Below are positions 27,653 through 38,842 of a stretch of DNA of 64,000 nt, piece by piece. Both the position numbers and the translations under genes were made by a program. How positions within the stretch are numbered: the first letter of the stretch is position 1; every line of letters starts with the position of its first letter. This DNA comes from Geomonas oryzisoli (lineage in GTDB: Bacteria; Desulfobacterota; Desulfuromonadia; Geobacterales; Geobacteraceae). Under the pieces are notes generated by a model, which saw only the letters and a list, made by a program, of their open reading frames with translations, was not told the DNA's origin and ran no database searches. Where the stretch lies: the NCBI RefSeq assembly GCF_018986915.1, contig NZ_CP076723.1:839501-903500 (forward strand), read 5' to 3'.

Positions 27653-29392
27653 ATGTTTGGCTGGACCGGAAAGTTGCTGCACGTCGATCTCACCCGCGGC
27701 ACCTGCGAGCGCAGGGAGATCCCCATCGATATCCTGCACGCTTACCTCGGGGGACGCGGGCTGGGCGTCCGGCTGATGCGGGACTACTTCCGCCTGGGCC
27801 CCTTCGACCCGGACCTGCCGCTCATCTTCGCCGTCGGCCCCCTGTGCGGCACCAATTCCCCCACCGCGGCGCGCCTTGCCTGCGTTTCCCGGTCGCCGCT
27901 CACCGGCACCATCTACGACTGCTCGGCCGGCGGGCGCTTCGCCTGGCGGCTCAAGGCGGCCGGGCTGGACGCACTCTTCATCACCGGCAAGAGCCAGCAG
28001 CCGGTCTTTCTCTCCATCCAAGGGGAGCGGGCCGAACTGCATCCGGCCCAGTCGCTGTGGGGCAAGGGGGTGAAGGAGACGGTCGCGGCTCTCAAGGAAC
28101 ACGGCTCGGTCACCACCATCGGTCCCGCCGGCGAAAACGGCGTCCTCTTCGCCAACATCATGATGGGAGAGGGGAACTCGATCGGCCGCGGCGGCCTGGG
28201 CGCGGTCATGGGGGCCAAGGGATTGAAGGCGATCACCGTGCAGGGTGACGGCGTGACCGGGGTCGCCGACAAGGACCGCTTCGACGCCGCCCGCGGCGAC
28301 GTCATGCGCCTGTTCCGGGCCTCGCCGGTCATCTTCGGTGAGTTGGGCATCGCCGAGTACGGCACACCGGCCCTGGTCGACTTGATGGCGCAGCGGCGCA
28401 TGGCGCCCACCGAAAACTTCCGCTCCACGTTCTTCGCCGAGTCCGGCAACTACTCGGGGCCTGCCATCCGCAAGGAGTGCGGCGCTAAGAAGGAGGGGTG
28501 CTACGGCTGCCCCATCCAGTGCAAGAAGGCGAGCGCCGCCGGGGAACCGCTGCCGGAATACGAAACGGTGAACCATTTCGGCGCTCTCAACGGTATCTCG
28601 GATCTGCACGCCATCGTCAAGGCGAACTCGCTGTGCAACGAGCTCGGGCTGGACACCATCTCCGCCGCGGCGACCCTGTCTGCCTTCGGAGAGGCGCGCG
28701 GGCGTTTCCCGGATGCCGCGGAAGTGGCGAGCCTCCTGGCCGACATCGCCTACCGTCACGACCAGGGAGAGCTGCTGAGCCTCGGATCCCGGCGGGTGGC
28801 GGAACTCTTGGGCAAACCTGAGCTCTCCATGAGCGTCAAGTCCCTGGAGTTGCCGGCCTACGACCCGCGCGGCGCTTACGGCATGGCGCTCGCCTACGTC
28901 ACCTCGAACCGCGGCGGCTGCCATCTGCGCGCCTATCCCATCTCGCACGAGATCCTGAGAAAGCCGGTTCCCACCGACCGCTTTTCCTTCTCCGGCAAGG
29001 CCCGCATCATCAAGATCGCCGAGGACGTCAACGCCGCGGTCGACTCCCTGGTCGCCTGCAAGTTCGCCTTCTTCGGCGCGACGCTTGAGGAGTACGGCGA
29101 GCTCCTCTCGGCGGTGACCGGCGTGGAGTACGGTCCGGAATCGCTCAAGGCGATCGGCGAGCGGATCTACCTCACCGAGCGATTCTACAACTGCGAGAAC
29201 GGGTTCAGCCGCTCCCACGACACGCTGCCGCAGCGCTTCTTCGAAGAGGCCGGCAGCGCCGGCGAGGGGATCGACGTCCCCCCCATCGACCGGGCCCGCT
29301 TCGACGAGGAGCTGCAGAAGTATTACCGGATCCGCGGTCTCGACGTCGAAGGCGGCTTCGCTGGCCGCAACCTCCTTGCGGAGCTGCCCTGA
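27653..29392 (+). CDS. Aldehyde:ferredoxin oxidoreductase family protein (tungsten type)
   Basis: A 579-residue protein starting MFGWTGKLLHVDLTRG, with GGRGLGVRL and the pterin-site NSIGRGGLGAVMGAKGLKAI, all typical of the AOR family. The [4Fe-4S] ligands are seen as CYGCPIQC (about 283-290) plus a late cysteine in SLVACKF. These enzymes oxidise aldehydes to acids with a bis-pterin tungsten cofactor, passing electrons to ferredoxin. The length fits AOR rather than the longer BamB of benzoyl-CoA reductase. It overlaps no gene and is followed one base later by a class II aldolase-like gene, so the two form an operon. Confidence 0.92.
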   Translation: MFGWTGKLLHVDLTRGTCERREIPIDILHAYLGGRGLGVRLMRDYFRLGPFDPDLPLIFAVGPLCGTNSPTAARLACVSRSPLTGTIYDCSAGGRFAWRLKAAGLDALFITGKSQQPVFLSIQGERAELHPAQSLWGKGVKETVAALKEHGSVTTIGPAGENGVLFANIMMGEGNSIGRGGLGAVMGAKGLKAITVQGDGVTGVADKDRFDAARGDVMRLFRASPVIFGELGIAEYGTPALVDLMAQRRMAPTENFRSTFFAESGNYSGPAIRKECGAKKEGCYGCPIQCKKASAAGEPLPEYETVNHFGALNGISDLHAIVKANSLCNELGLDTISAAATLSAFGEARGRFPDAAEVASLLADIAYRHDQGELLSLGSRRVAELLGKPELSMSVKSLELPAYDPRGAYGMALAYVTSNRGGCHLRAYPISHEILRKPVPTDRFSFSGKARIIKIAEDVNAAVDSLVACKFAFFGATLEEYGELLSAVTGVEYGPESLKAIGERIYLTERFYNCENGFSRSHDTLPQRFFEEAGSAGEGIDVPPIDRARFDEELQKYYRIRGLDVEGGFAGRNLLAELP

Positions 29393-29393
29393 C

Positions 29394-30563
29394 ATGCGAG
29401 ACCAGATCACTAAATATACGGGAAAACTCCTAGCCGACCGCTCGGCCAGTGCCGACGGCATTGCCTTCGCGGCGCAGGACGACACGCTCATCACGGCAGG
29501 CGCCCCGGAACTGGCGGCCCTGGCCGGGAACACGCTTTCGCGTCTGAACTCCCTGGCGCTGGTGGCCGCGCGCCCGTCGCTTCCCTTTGCCGATTTCCTG
29601 ATCGCACGGGCGGGGCAGGGGGAAGAGTGCATCGTGCCGCAGGACACCGAGACGCGGACCTTCCTGCACGACATACCCTTCCTGCGCCGGCAGGACCTTG
29701 TCGACGATCCCGCGCCCGTCCTCGCCAAGCTGCTCGGCAACAGGAAAGGTGTCATCGTCGAGGGAGTCGGCATCGTCGCCGTCGGCGCCATCACCGTGGA
29801 GCAGGCGTTCATCAACTACTCCTCCGTGTTTCATTCCACCTTCGTAAAGTACCTGCAGGATGTCCTCGCCGACGGTTTCCGCCTGCCCGGGGAGCGTGAG
29901 GCGTTCGACTCCTTCCGCAGGGAATGGCTGAGGCCGCTCACGGCCGCGGGGCTGGACTTCATCGGCGCGCTTTCCCTGGAGAAGGAGGAGATCTTAGCCG
30001 AGATCGAGCGGGTGGGGCGCTACACCGTGGAGCGGGGCCTGGTCGATTCCTTCTTTGGAAACATCTCCGCAACGGCGGGGGAGCTGATCTACATCTCCCA
30101 GACCGCCGCGAGCCTGGACGAACTGAAGGGGTGCATCGATCCGGTACCGGCCGACAATTCCTCCACCACGGGGATCACCGCCTCCAGCGAGCTTTTGGCG
30201 CACCGGAAGGTGTACGAGCAGACCGGCGCCCGCGTCATCCTGCATGGGCATCCAAAGTTCTCCGTCGTGATGAGCATGCTCTGCGACCGGAAGCGGGAGT
30301 GTGCCATCAAGGACTGCTGGAAGGACTGCCCCCATGTGCGGAACTTGGGCGGGACCCCCGTGGTCGCGGGAGAGATCGGGGCCGGGGGGCTGGCCAAGCG
30401 GGTGCCGCCGGTGATCGGCGCCAGCGGTACCGCCATCGTCTACGGCCACGGCGTGTTCACGCTGGGGCGGGAAGGCTTCGGCGAGGCCTTCGCCGCCATG
30501 GTGGACGTGGAGAATTTCTGCCGTGAAGAATACTTCCGGCAGGTGGACAGGATAAAGGCGTAA
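29394..30563 (+). CDS. Class II aldolase/adducin-like protein, two-domain
   Basis: A 389-residue cytoplasmic protein. The C-terminal ~200 residues form a class II aldolase/epimerase fold: GLVDSFFGNISA, DNSSTTGITASSELLAHRKVYE, the metal histidines in ILHGHPKFSVV and IVYGHGVF. The N-terminal ~170 residues look like a diverged half of the same fold (GVIVEGVGIVAVGAITVEQAFINY) without its histidines. A CAIKDCWKDCPH cysteine cluster sits between the metal histidines and is unusual. It starts one base after the oxidoreductase stop, so the aldehyde it might release could feed that enzyme. Substrate unknown. Confidence 0.82.
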   Translation: MRDQITKYTGKLLADRSASADGIAFAAQDDTLITAGAPELAALAGNTLSRLNSLALVAARPSLPFADFLIARAGQGEECIVPQDTETRTFLHDIPFLRRQDLVDDPAPVLAKLLGNRKGVIVEGVGIVAVGAITVEQAFINYSSVFHSTFVKYLQDVLADGFRLPGEREAFDSFRREWLRPLTAAGLDFIGALSLEKEEILAEIERVGRYTVERGLVDSFFGNISATAGELIYISQTAASLDELKGCIDPVPADNSSTTGITASSELLAHRKVYEQTGARVILHGHPKFSVVMSMLCDRKRECAIKDCWKDCPHVRNLGGTPVVAGEIGAGGLAKRVPPVIGASGTAIVYGHGVFTLGREGFGEAFAAMVDVENFCREEYFRQVDRIKA

Positions 30564-30682
30564 AAGCCATTAACGCAAAGGCGCTAAGCCCCAGAGGGCC
30601 TTCAGGTTTTAAAACCCGTTGTATGTCTGTTTTCTTTGCGCCACAGCGGCTTTGCGTGTTTGCGTTGAAGCTTTTGATGGTT
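30564..30682. repeat. Inverted repeat with GCAAAGGC-type octamer arms filling the aldolase-murJ gap
   Basis: Left arm about 30567-30590 (CCATTAACGCAAAGGCGC), flush with the upstream TAA. Right arm about 30639-30670 (TTTCTTTGCGCC, GGCTTTGCGTGTTTGCG). The right arm ends about 25 bases before the murJ ribosome site. Confidence 0.82.
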
Positions 30683-30701
30683 TCACTTTTTAGGAGGTTG
30701 T

Positions 30702-32270
30702 TTGTCTGAAAAGAAGAACATAGCCCGCGCCGCAGGCGTTTTGGGCGCCGCCACCATGCTGTCGCGCATCATGGGCATGATCCGCGACATGGTGGTATCC
30801 CGCCTCTTCGGCGCCGGCCTCTACACGGACGCGTTCTTCGCGGCCTTCCAGATCCCCAACATGCTGCGCCGCTTCTTCGCCGAGGGGGCACTTACCTCCG
30901 CCTTCGTTCCCACCTTCTCCGAATGGCACACCAACAAGGGGGAGGAAGAGACCCGGGCGCTGGCCAACGTCTGCTTCACCGCCCTCACCATGGTCATGGC
31001 CGCCATCACCGTGGTGGGCATCATCTTCTCGCCCCAACTCGTGCACCTGATGTTTCCCGGCTTCTCCTCCAACCCGGAGAAGCTGTCGGTGACCATCCTT
31101 TTGAACAGGCTCATGTTCCCCTATATCTTCTTCGTGAGCCTGGTCGCCCTGTGCATGGGGATACTGAACACGTTGCGCCACTTCTTCACCCCGGCCATCT
31201 CCACGGTGTTCCTGAACATCTCCATGATCCTGGCCGCGCTGCTGCTGCACGACCGGTTCCAGGTTCCCATCGTCTCCCTGGCAATCGGGGTGCTGATCGG
31301 CGGCGTGCTGCAACTGCTCCTGCAACTGCCGGTGCTGTCCCGGATGGGATTCCCGCTCAGGCCCAACTTCAACCTGGATCACCCGGCCCTGAAGAGGATC
31401 ACGCTGCTCATGGGCCCCTCCGTGTTCGGGGTAGGGGTCTACTACCTCAACATAACGGTCGGCTCGATCCTGGCGTCCATGCTCCCCGAGGGAAGCGTTT
31501 CCTACCTCTATTACGCGCAGCGGCTCTTCGAGTTCCCCCAGGGGATCTTCACCGTGTCGGTCGCCCAGGCGGTGCTCCCCTCCATGAGCCGGCAGGCGGC
31601 GACGGGGGACATGGATGCGCTCAAGGAATCGCTTTCCTACGGCGTCCGGCTCACCCTGTTCATCACCATCCCCGCCATGGTCGGGCTCATCTTCTGCGCC
31701 ACCCCCATCTTCTCGCTGCTGTTCATGGGCGGCGCCTTCGACTACGCCAAGGCGGTGAACTGCGGCGTCGCCCTCTTGTACTACTCCCTGGGGCTCTCCT
31801 TCGTGGCGCTGGTGCGCGTGCTGGTCCCGGCGTTCTACGCCCTCAAAGACACCAGGACCCCCGTGGTTACGGCCTTCGCCGCTTTCCTGCTGAACCTCCT
31901 GTTCAGCCTGCTGTTGATGGGGCCGATGAAGCACGGCGGGCTGGCGCTGGCCTCGTCTCTTTCCGCCTTGGGCAACATGCTGCTCCTGCTCTGGTTTTTG
32001 CGAAAGAAGATCGGTCCCTTCGGCGGCAGGGCCATCTCCGTTGCCGGAGTGAAAGGGATCATCGCCTCCATCCCGATGGCAGTGGTGGTCTATTGGATCA
32101 TGCGTCTCATCGACTGGTCGCCGGCCGGGAAGCGGCTGCTCAAAGGCGGCGTGCTGGGGGGGGCGGTGCTGGCGGGGATGGCCATCTTCCTCGTGTCGGC
32201 GCACCTGCTGCGCTGCGAGGAGGCCGGAGATGTGATCGGTCTCGCCAAGAGAAAGCTGCTGAAAAAATAG
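30702..32270 (+). CDS. murJ: Lipid II flippase MurJ
   Basis: Flips lipid II across the inner membrane for peptidoglycan synthesis. The 522-residue polytopic protein of about fourteen helices has the MurJ N-terminus: GAATMLSRIMGMIRDMVVS, then FQIPNMLRRFFAEGALTSAFVP. It starts at a TTG (30702) directed by TAGGAGG; no ATG is nearby in frame. The next gene on this side is convergent (mazG), so murJ ends the plus-strand run. Confidence 0.95.
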   Translation: MSEKKNIARAAGVLGAATMLSRIMGMIRDMVVSRLFGAGLYTDAFFAAFQIPNMLRRFFAEGALTSAFVPTFSEWHTNKGEEETRALANVCFTALTMVMAAITVVGIIFSPQLVHLMFPGFSSNPEKLSVTILLNRLMFPYIFFVSLVALCMGILNTLRHFFTPAISTVFLNISMILAALLLHDRFQVPIVSLAIGVLIGGVLQLLLQLPVLSRMGFPLRPNFNLDHPALKRITLLMGPSVFGVGVYYLNITVGSILASMLPEGSVSYLYYAQRLFEFPQGIFTVSVAQAVLPSMSRQAATGDMDALKESLSYGVRLTLFITIPAMVGLIFCATPIFSLLFMGGAFDYAKAVNCGVALLYYSLGLSFVALVRVLVPAFYALKDTRTPVVTAFAAFLLNLLFSLLLMGPMKHGGLALASSLSALGNMLLLLWFLRKKIGPFGGRAISVAGVKGIIASIPMAVVVYWIMRLIDWSPAGKRLLKGGVLGGAVLAGMAIFLVSAHLLRCEEAGDVIGLAKRKLLKK

Positions 32271-32651
32271 AGCGGGTTGGCCGGGAGACGAGGGCGGCGT
32301 GAACGAGGTCACCGCCCCCGGAGGTCGAAGCCTGGGCTGCTGTCGATGGAAGGGGCGAATGCTGATGCCAGAGGGGCGGGAGACGGGCGAAAATCGGGTA
32401 GTTATGCACAGGATTTCCACCGGGGTTGCCACCTAATTAGGTATAGCTAATATATCGTGTGGTCGATAGACCACGTTTGTATACAATCCGCTGTAAATAG
32501 TTGATTTTTCGTTCGAATATCGTTGTGGCCAATATTTATGCAGAACGCGGAAAGTGCTTAAAAGCCGTAGGTTTCTCAGTTTGTCAACATCGTTATCCAC
32601 ATCTTATCCACATAAAATGTGGATAAGCCGCTGGTCTCCTAAAAACATTAA
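32271..32651. other. Gene-free convergent gap with four DnaA boxes and an AT-rich block
   Basis: No gene is visible between murJ and mazG. DnaA boxes (TTATNCACA): 32402-32410 (TTATGCACA), 32593-32601 and 32604-32612 (both TTATCCACA), and 32618-32626 inverted (TGTGGATAA). Between the first and the cluster is a visibly AT-rich stretch (about 32431-32580). It holds a perfect palindrome ACCTAATTAGGT (32431-32442) and a hairpin GTGGTC-GATA-GACCAC (32459-32474). Because both neighbouring genes point inward, a promoter is not the simple explanation. It could be a replication origin or a DnaA-titration site. Confidence 0.7.
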
Positions 32652-33452
32652 TTAGATTGAACCTTTCTCTAATTTCTTGGCCTCTTCCCAAATGAGATCC
32701 ATCTCCTCGAGGGTGGCATCCTGCAGCTTGCGACCGCGGCCGTGCAGGGTCTCCTCGACGTGACTGAAACGCCGGGTGAAGCGCTGGATGGTCTTTCTGA
32801 GGGCTTCCTCCGGGTCGAGCGACAGGAAGCGTCCCAGGTTGACGATGGCGAAGATGAGATCGCCCAGTTCGGCCTCCATCTCCTGCTGGTCCCCGGCGGC
32901 CATCGCCTCCTGAAATTCGTGCAACTCCTCCATCACCTTGGCGAACACTTGGTCGGTGTGTTCCCAGTCGAAACCGACGCGGGCCGCTTTTTCCGTGATC
33001 TTCTGCGCCTTCATGAGGGCTGGGAGGTGCGGCGGGATGCCCGAAAGCGCCGACTTGCGCTCGTCCCCCTTCTCCGTTTTCTTGATCTTCTCCCAGTTCT
33101 CCACCTGTGCCGCGCTGTTTTCAATCACCTGGTCCCCGAAAACGTGGGGGTGGCGCCGCACCAGCTTGTCGTTGATGGCATCCAGCACCTGGTCCATGGT
33201 GAAGGCCCCGCGCTCCTCGGCCACCGCGGCGTGAAAGACCGGCTGCAGGATGAGGTCCCCGAGTTCTTCCTTGAGGAGCGCGTCATCCTTGGCATCGATG
33301 GCCTCGATCACCTCGTAGGACTCTTCCAGAAGGTAGCGTTTGAGCGACTCGTGGCTCTGTTCGGCGTCCCAGGGGCACCCCCCCGGCGCGCGCAGTTTGC
33401 GCATGATCTCCATGAGGCGGTCGAAGCGGTCTTGGGTGGTTTCTGTGGACAT
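32652..33452 (-). CDS. mazG: Nucleoside triphosphate pyrophosphohydrolase MazG
   Basis: Hydrolyses NTPs and dNTPs to monophosphates, cleaning damaged nucleotides and lowering ppGpp in E. coli. The 266-residue protein has the typical double-domain layout. The first domain has LRAPGGCPWDAEQSH, then EELGDLILQPVFHA; the second has AELGDLIFAIVNLGR. The ATG is at 33450-33452. It runs toward the DnaA-box gap. A C/G-rich inverted repeat separates it from the upstream cytochrome gene. Confidence 0.94.
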   Translation of the reverse strand: MSTETTQDRFDRLMEIMRKLRAPGGCPWDAEQSHESLKRYLLEESYEVIEAIDAKDDALLKEELGDLILQPVFHAAVAEERGAFTMDQVLDAINDKLVRRHPHVFGDQVIENSAAQVENWEKIKKTEKGDERKSALSGIPPHLPALMKAQKITEKAARVGFDWEHTDQVFAKVMEELHEFQEAMAAGDQQEMEAELGDLIFAIVNLGRFLSLDPEEALRKTIQRFTRRFSHVEETLHGRGRKLQDATLEEMDLIWEEAKKLEKGSI

Positions 33453-33472
33453 GGTGCATCTCCGGAAGGATT

Positions 33473-33570
33473 TCTCCCTCCCCCGGAGGGGGAGGGGCAG
33501 GGGAGGGGGATCATCTACGGTAGCTATGGCTGTTCCCCCCTCCCGGCCTCCCCCCTCCGGGGGGAGGAGC
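33473..33570. repeat. G/C-rich inverted repeat between mazG and the cytochrome gene
   Basis: Two blocks of CCCTCCCCCGGAGGGGGAG type, in opposite orientation, separated by about 40 bases. It belongs to the loose class of C-run/G-run palindromes also near 6800, 16165 and 43740. Confidence 0.65.
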
Positions 33571-33589
33571 GCAAAGGAAGGAGCGGGAA

Positions 33590-33946
33590 CTATTTAAGCC
33601 CGCTCAGGTAGTCGACCAGGGAGTCGATCTGCTTCTTCGAGAAGGTGTCGTAGGGGGGCATGGCGGTGCCGGGGTAGACCTTCGCCGGCTCGCGGATCAC
33701 CTGCTCCAGGAAACGCCGGTCCCTCTTGCTCCCGACGTGCGACAGTTCGGGGCCGACCACGCCCCCCTTGTCCTTGACGATGTGACAGTCGCGGCAGCGC
33801 TCGTTGAAGAGTTCCTCGCCGAAAAGTTCCAGCCGGGCCGGTGACTGCTTCGGTGCCGGTGCCTGCGCCTCCTCGTGCTTGGAACAGCCGGAAAAGAGCG
33901 CCAAGGCCATTGCTGCGACTATGAAGCGTTCTCGGGTGCGGATCAC
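33590..33946 (-). CDS. Monoheme cytochrome c lipoprotein
   Basis: A 118-residue lipoprotein cytochrome. The lipobox LFSGC puts the lipid on Cys21. The heme site CRDCH is at 51-55 and the likely distal ligand is the Met in GTAMPPYDTF. This is a class I cytochrome of the periplasm, tethered to a membrane. The start is GTG at 33944-33946, overlapping the tgt stop by four bases (GTGA), so it is translationally coupled to a tRNA-modification gene. Redox partner unknown. Confidence 0.9.
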   Translation of the reverse strand: MIRTRERFIVAAMALALFSGCSKHEEAQAPAPKQSPARLELFGEELFNERCRDCHIVKDKGGVVGPELSHVGSKRDRRFLEQVIREPAKVYPGTAMPPYDTFSKKQIDSLVDYLSGLK

Positions 33947-35052
33947 TTATTCCCCTTCATATAGGCGGCAAGGAACTGCTGCTTGTATTCGACGAAGCGC
34001 CCCTCTTCGATGGAGGTCCTGATCTCGGCCATCATATTCAGGTAGAAGTGCACGTTGTGGATGCTGGCCAGGATCGCCGACAGCACCTCGTTCGAGGTGA
34101 ACAGGTGGTGCAGGTACGCCCTGGTGAAGTTGCGGCAGGTGTAGCAGGTGCAGTTGGGCTCGACCGGGTAGAAGTCGCGCCGGTAGTTCTTGTTGGTGAG
34201 CCGGATGCGGCCGCGGTTGGTGAACAGGGTCGCACTCCTCGCGTACCGGGTCGGGATGACGCAGTCGAACATGTCGATGCCGCGCTCGACGCTCTCCAGG
34301 ATGTCCTCGGGAAGCCCCACCCCCATCAGGTAGCGCGGCTTGTCCTCGGGGAGGTGCGGTGCGGTGTAGCCGACCACCTGCTTCAAAAGCTCGAGCCCTT
34401 CACCCACGGAAACCCCGCCGATGGCGTAGCCGGGGAAGTCCATCTTCACCAGCGCCTTGGCGCAGCGCTTCCTCAGGTCCTCGAACACGCTCCCCTGCAC
34501 GATGCCGAACAGGTACTGGTTCTCGCGCGAGTGCGCGTCGATGCACTGCTTGGCCCAGCGGATGGTCTTCTCGGTGGAGCGCTCCGCGTACGCCTTGTCG
34601 CAGGGGTAGGGGATGCACTCGTCGAAGTTCATGATGATGTCGGCGCCCAGGGCCTCCTGGATGGCGATCGCCTTGGCCGGGTCGAGGAAGATCTCCTCGC
34701 CGGTGTCCTCGTGGCGGAAGAAGACGCCCTCCTCGGTGATGCGCTTTTTCGGGAGCGAAAAGACCTGGAACCCGCCGGAGTCTGTCAGGATGGGGCCGTC
34801 CCAGCACATGAACTTGTGCAGCCCGCCCGCCTTCTGCACCAGGGCCTCGCCGGGGTGCAGGTGCAGGTGGTAGGTGTTGGAGAGGATGATTTGGGCGCCG
34901 GTCTCCTTGACCTGTGCCGGCGTCATCGCCTTCATGGCGGCATGGGTGGCCACCGGCATGAATATCGGGGTCTGGATCTCGCCGTGGGCGGTGGTAACCA
35001 CGCCGCGGCGCGCTCCGGACTTGGGGTCCTTCTTGAGCAGTTTATAAATCAT
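33943..35052 (-). CDS. tgt: tRNA-guanine transglycosylase
   Basis: Exchanges guanine 34 for the queuosine precursor preQ1 in GUN-anticodon tRNAs. The 369-residue protein has the active-site DSGGFQVFSL, the YAIGGVSVGE motif, RGIDMFDCVIPTRYAR with the nucleophile aspartate, and the zinc site CTCYTCRNFTRAYLHHLF. The ATG is at 35050-35052. Its end overlaps a cytochrome c gene. The window also holds queH, which acts later in the same pathway and is likewise next to a cytochrome gene. Confidence 0.97.
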   Translation of the reverse strand: MIYKLLKKDPKSGARRGVVTTAHGEIQTPIFMPVATHAAMKAMTPAQVKETGAQIILSNTYHLHLHPGEALVQKAGGLHKFMCWDGPILTDSGGFQVFSLPKKRITEEGVFFRHEDTGEEIFLDPAKAIAIQEALGADIIMNFDECIPYPCDKAYAERSTEKTIRWAKQCIDAHSRENQYLFGIVQGSVFEDLRKRCAKALVKMDFPGYAIGGVSVGEGLELLKQVVGYTAPHLPEDKPRYLMGVGLPEDILESVERGIDMFDCVIPTRYARSATLFTNRGRIRLTNKNYRRDFYPVEPNCTCYTCRNFTRAYLHHLFTSNEVLSAILASIHNVHFYLNMMAEIRTSIEEGRFVEYKQQFLAAYMKGNK

Positions 35053-35222
35053 GAACCTTCCTGACTTTAATGTTTTACTGAGGGTGCCTATCCTAATTAG
35101 CAGAGCGGGGTAAAAAATGCAACAATGCGGCCGCGTAAGCGTTATTTCAAAACAGGGTTACTGCACTTTAGAGGGGGCTAAGGTGTCTGAACCATTAATT
35201 GTATGCTGTATACAAAAAACTG

Positions 35223-35251
35223 TTGCATTTTCGTATAACGGCATTTAATAT
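35223..35251 (+). promoter_or_regulatory. Candidate promoter for the frd operon
   Basis: TTGCAT (35223-35228), 17-base spacer, TAATAT (35246-35251) in an AT-rich stretch. This is about 240 bases upstream of frdC, leaving a long leader. The match is moderate. Confidence 0.35.
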
Positions 35252-35332
35252 GCGCGTCTATCAACCCGCCGATTTTTATGTTATAGATACCATCCACTGT
35301 TGCTAATGTGAGTTCAATAAAGGAGAGATCGA

Positions 35333-35401
35333 ATGCAGACACTGAGCCCGTGGCGCGGTCCCCCATCCCCCTCAAGCGGAAGCCGCGAGTCCGCCCCGTG
35401 A
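35333..35401 (+). CDS. Possible 22-residue leader peptide upstream of frdC
   Basis: A short frame, ATG at 35333 to TGA at 35401, preceded by AAAGGAGAG at ideal spacing. It would encode MQTLSPWRGPPSPSSGSRES plus two residues: proline and serine rich, not membrane-like. The rest of the 436-base gap (35053-35488) is GC-rich with short complementary stretches and then AAAGGCAAAGGGAC before frdC. It may be a regulatory upstream frame or chance; only the ribosome site supports it. Confidence 0.35.
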   Translation: MQTLSPWRGPPSPSSGSRESAP

Positions 35402-35488
35402 TCGGGTCTTCGGGACTTGTACTCCTCCGGTGTACGCAAGCAATCCAACCCAACTGATTAATCGAAAAAAGGCAAAGGGACAAAAAAC

Positions 35489-36154
35489 ATGCGAATCTTA
35501 TCTAGCTCTGTGGGAAGAAAGATCCTGATGTCCATCACGGGTCAGCTCCTGATCATCTTCATCCTGATACACCTGATCGGAAACTCCACCATCTTCTTTG
35601 GCCCCAACGGCATCAACGCTTATGCTGAGCACCTGCATAGCCTGCCGCCGCTGGTCTGGGCCTTCCGCCTGTTCATGCTGGCAGCCATCGCCATCCACAT
35701 CTGCTACGGCGTTACGCTGACCCTGGAGAACAAGGCCGCCAACCCGGGCGCTTACGCAGTGAAGAGGAACCTGAAGGCGAGCTTCGCCTCCGAGAACATG
35801 ATCTGGACCGGTCTGCTGGTCCTGGGCTTCATCCTGTACCACCTGCTCCAGTTCACCATTCACGGGACCCCCGACGTCGTGGTCGGCCTCGACTCCGCCA
35901 ACCGTCCGGACGTGTTCAGGATGGTGGTGACCAGCTTCGGCAACGCGCTGATCTCCCTGGCCTACATGTTCGCGATGCTGATGCTGTTCCTGCACCTCTC
36001 CCACGGCATCCCGAGCTTCCTGCAGACCATGGGGTGGAACAACGAGAAGACCATCCCGGCCTTCGGTACCGGTGGCAAGGTCATCTCCGCCATCCTCATG
36101 CTTGCTTACATCTCGATTCCTGCGGTCATCCTGGCCGGCTTATTGAAACTTTAG
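35489..36154 (+). CDS. frdC: Fumarate reductase/succinate dehydrogenase cytochrome b subunit
   Basis: Single membrane anchor of a three-subunit quinone-linked complex, 221 residues with five helices, of the Wolinella b558 type. Visible heme-ligand histidines lie in ILIHLIGN, AEHLHSL, AIAIHICYG, LYHLLQFTIHG and LHLSHGI. In Geobacter sulfurreducens the equivalent complex works in both directions; that is established for that species and inferred here. It starts at ATG 35489 and ends nine bases before frdA. Confidence 0.94.
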   Translation: MRILSSSVGRKILMSITGQLLIIFILIHLIGNSTIFFGPNGINAYAEHLHSLPPLVWAFRLFMLAAIAIHICYGVTLTLENKAANPGAYAVKRNLKASFASENMIWTGLLVLGFILYHLLQFTIHGTPDVVVGLDSANRPDVFRMVVTSFGNALISLAYMFAMLMLFLHLSHGIPSFLQTMGWNNEKTIPAFGTGGKVISAILMLAYISIPAVILAGLLKL

Positions 36155-36163
36155 GGGGTTCAA

Positions 36164-38817
<2,654 letters not shown>

Positions 38818-38842
38818 CAAGGGGCGCACCAGCAGTAAAACG

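Noticed and set aside
27653..29392. BamB subunit of benzoyl-CoA reductase
   Set aside because: Same superfamily, but the protein is shorter than BamB and no other bam gene is nearby.
35053..35488. Cyclic-dinucleotide (GEMM) riboswitch before frdC
   Set aside because: These are common in Geobacter, but I found no GEMM core in this leader or in the other long gaps.
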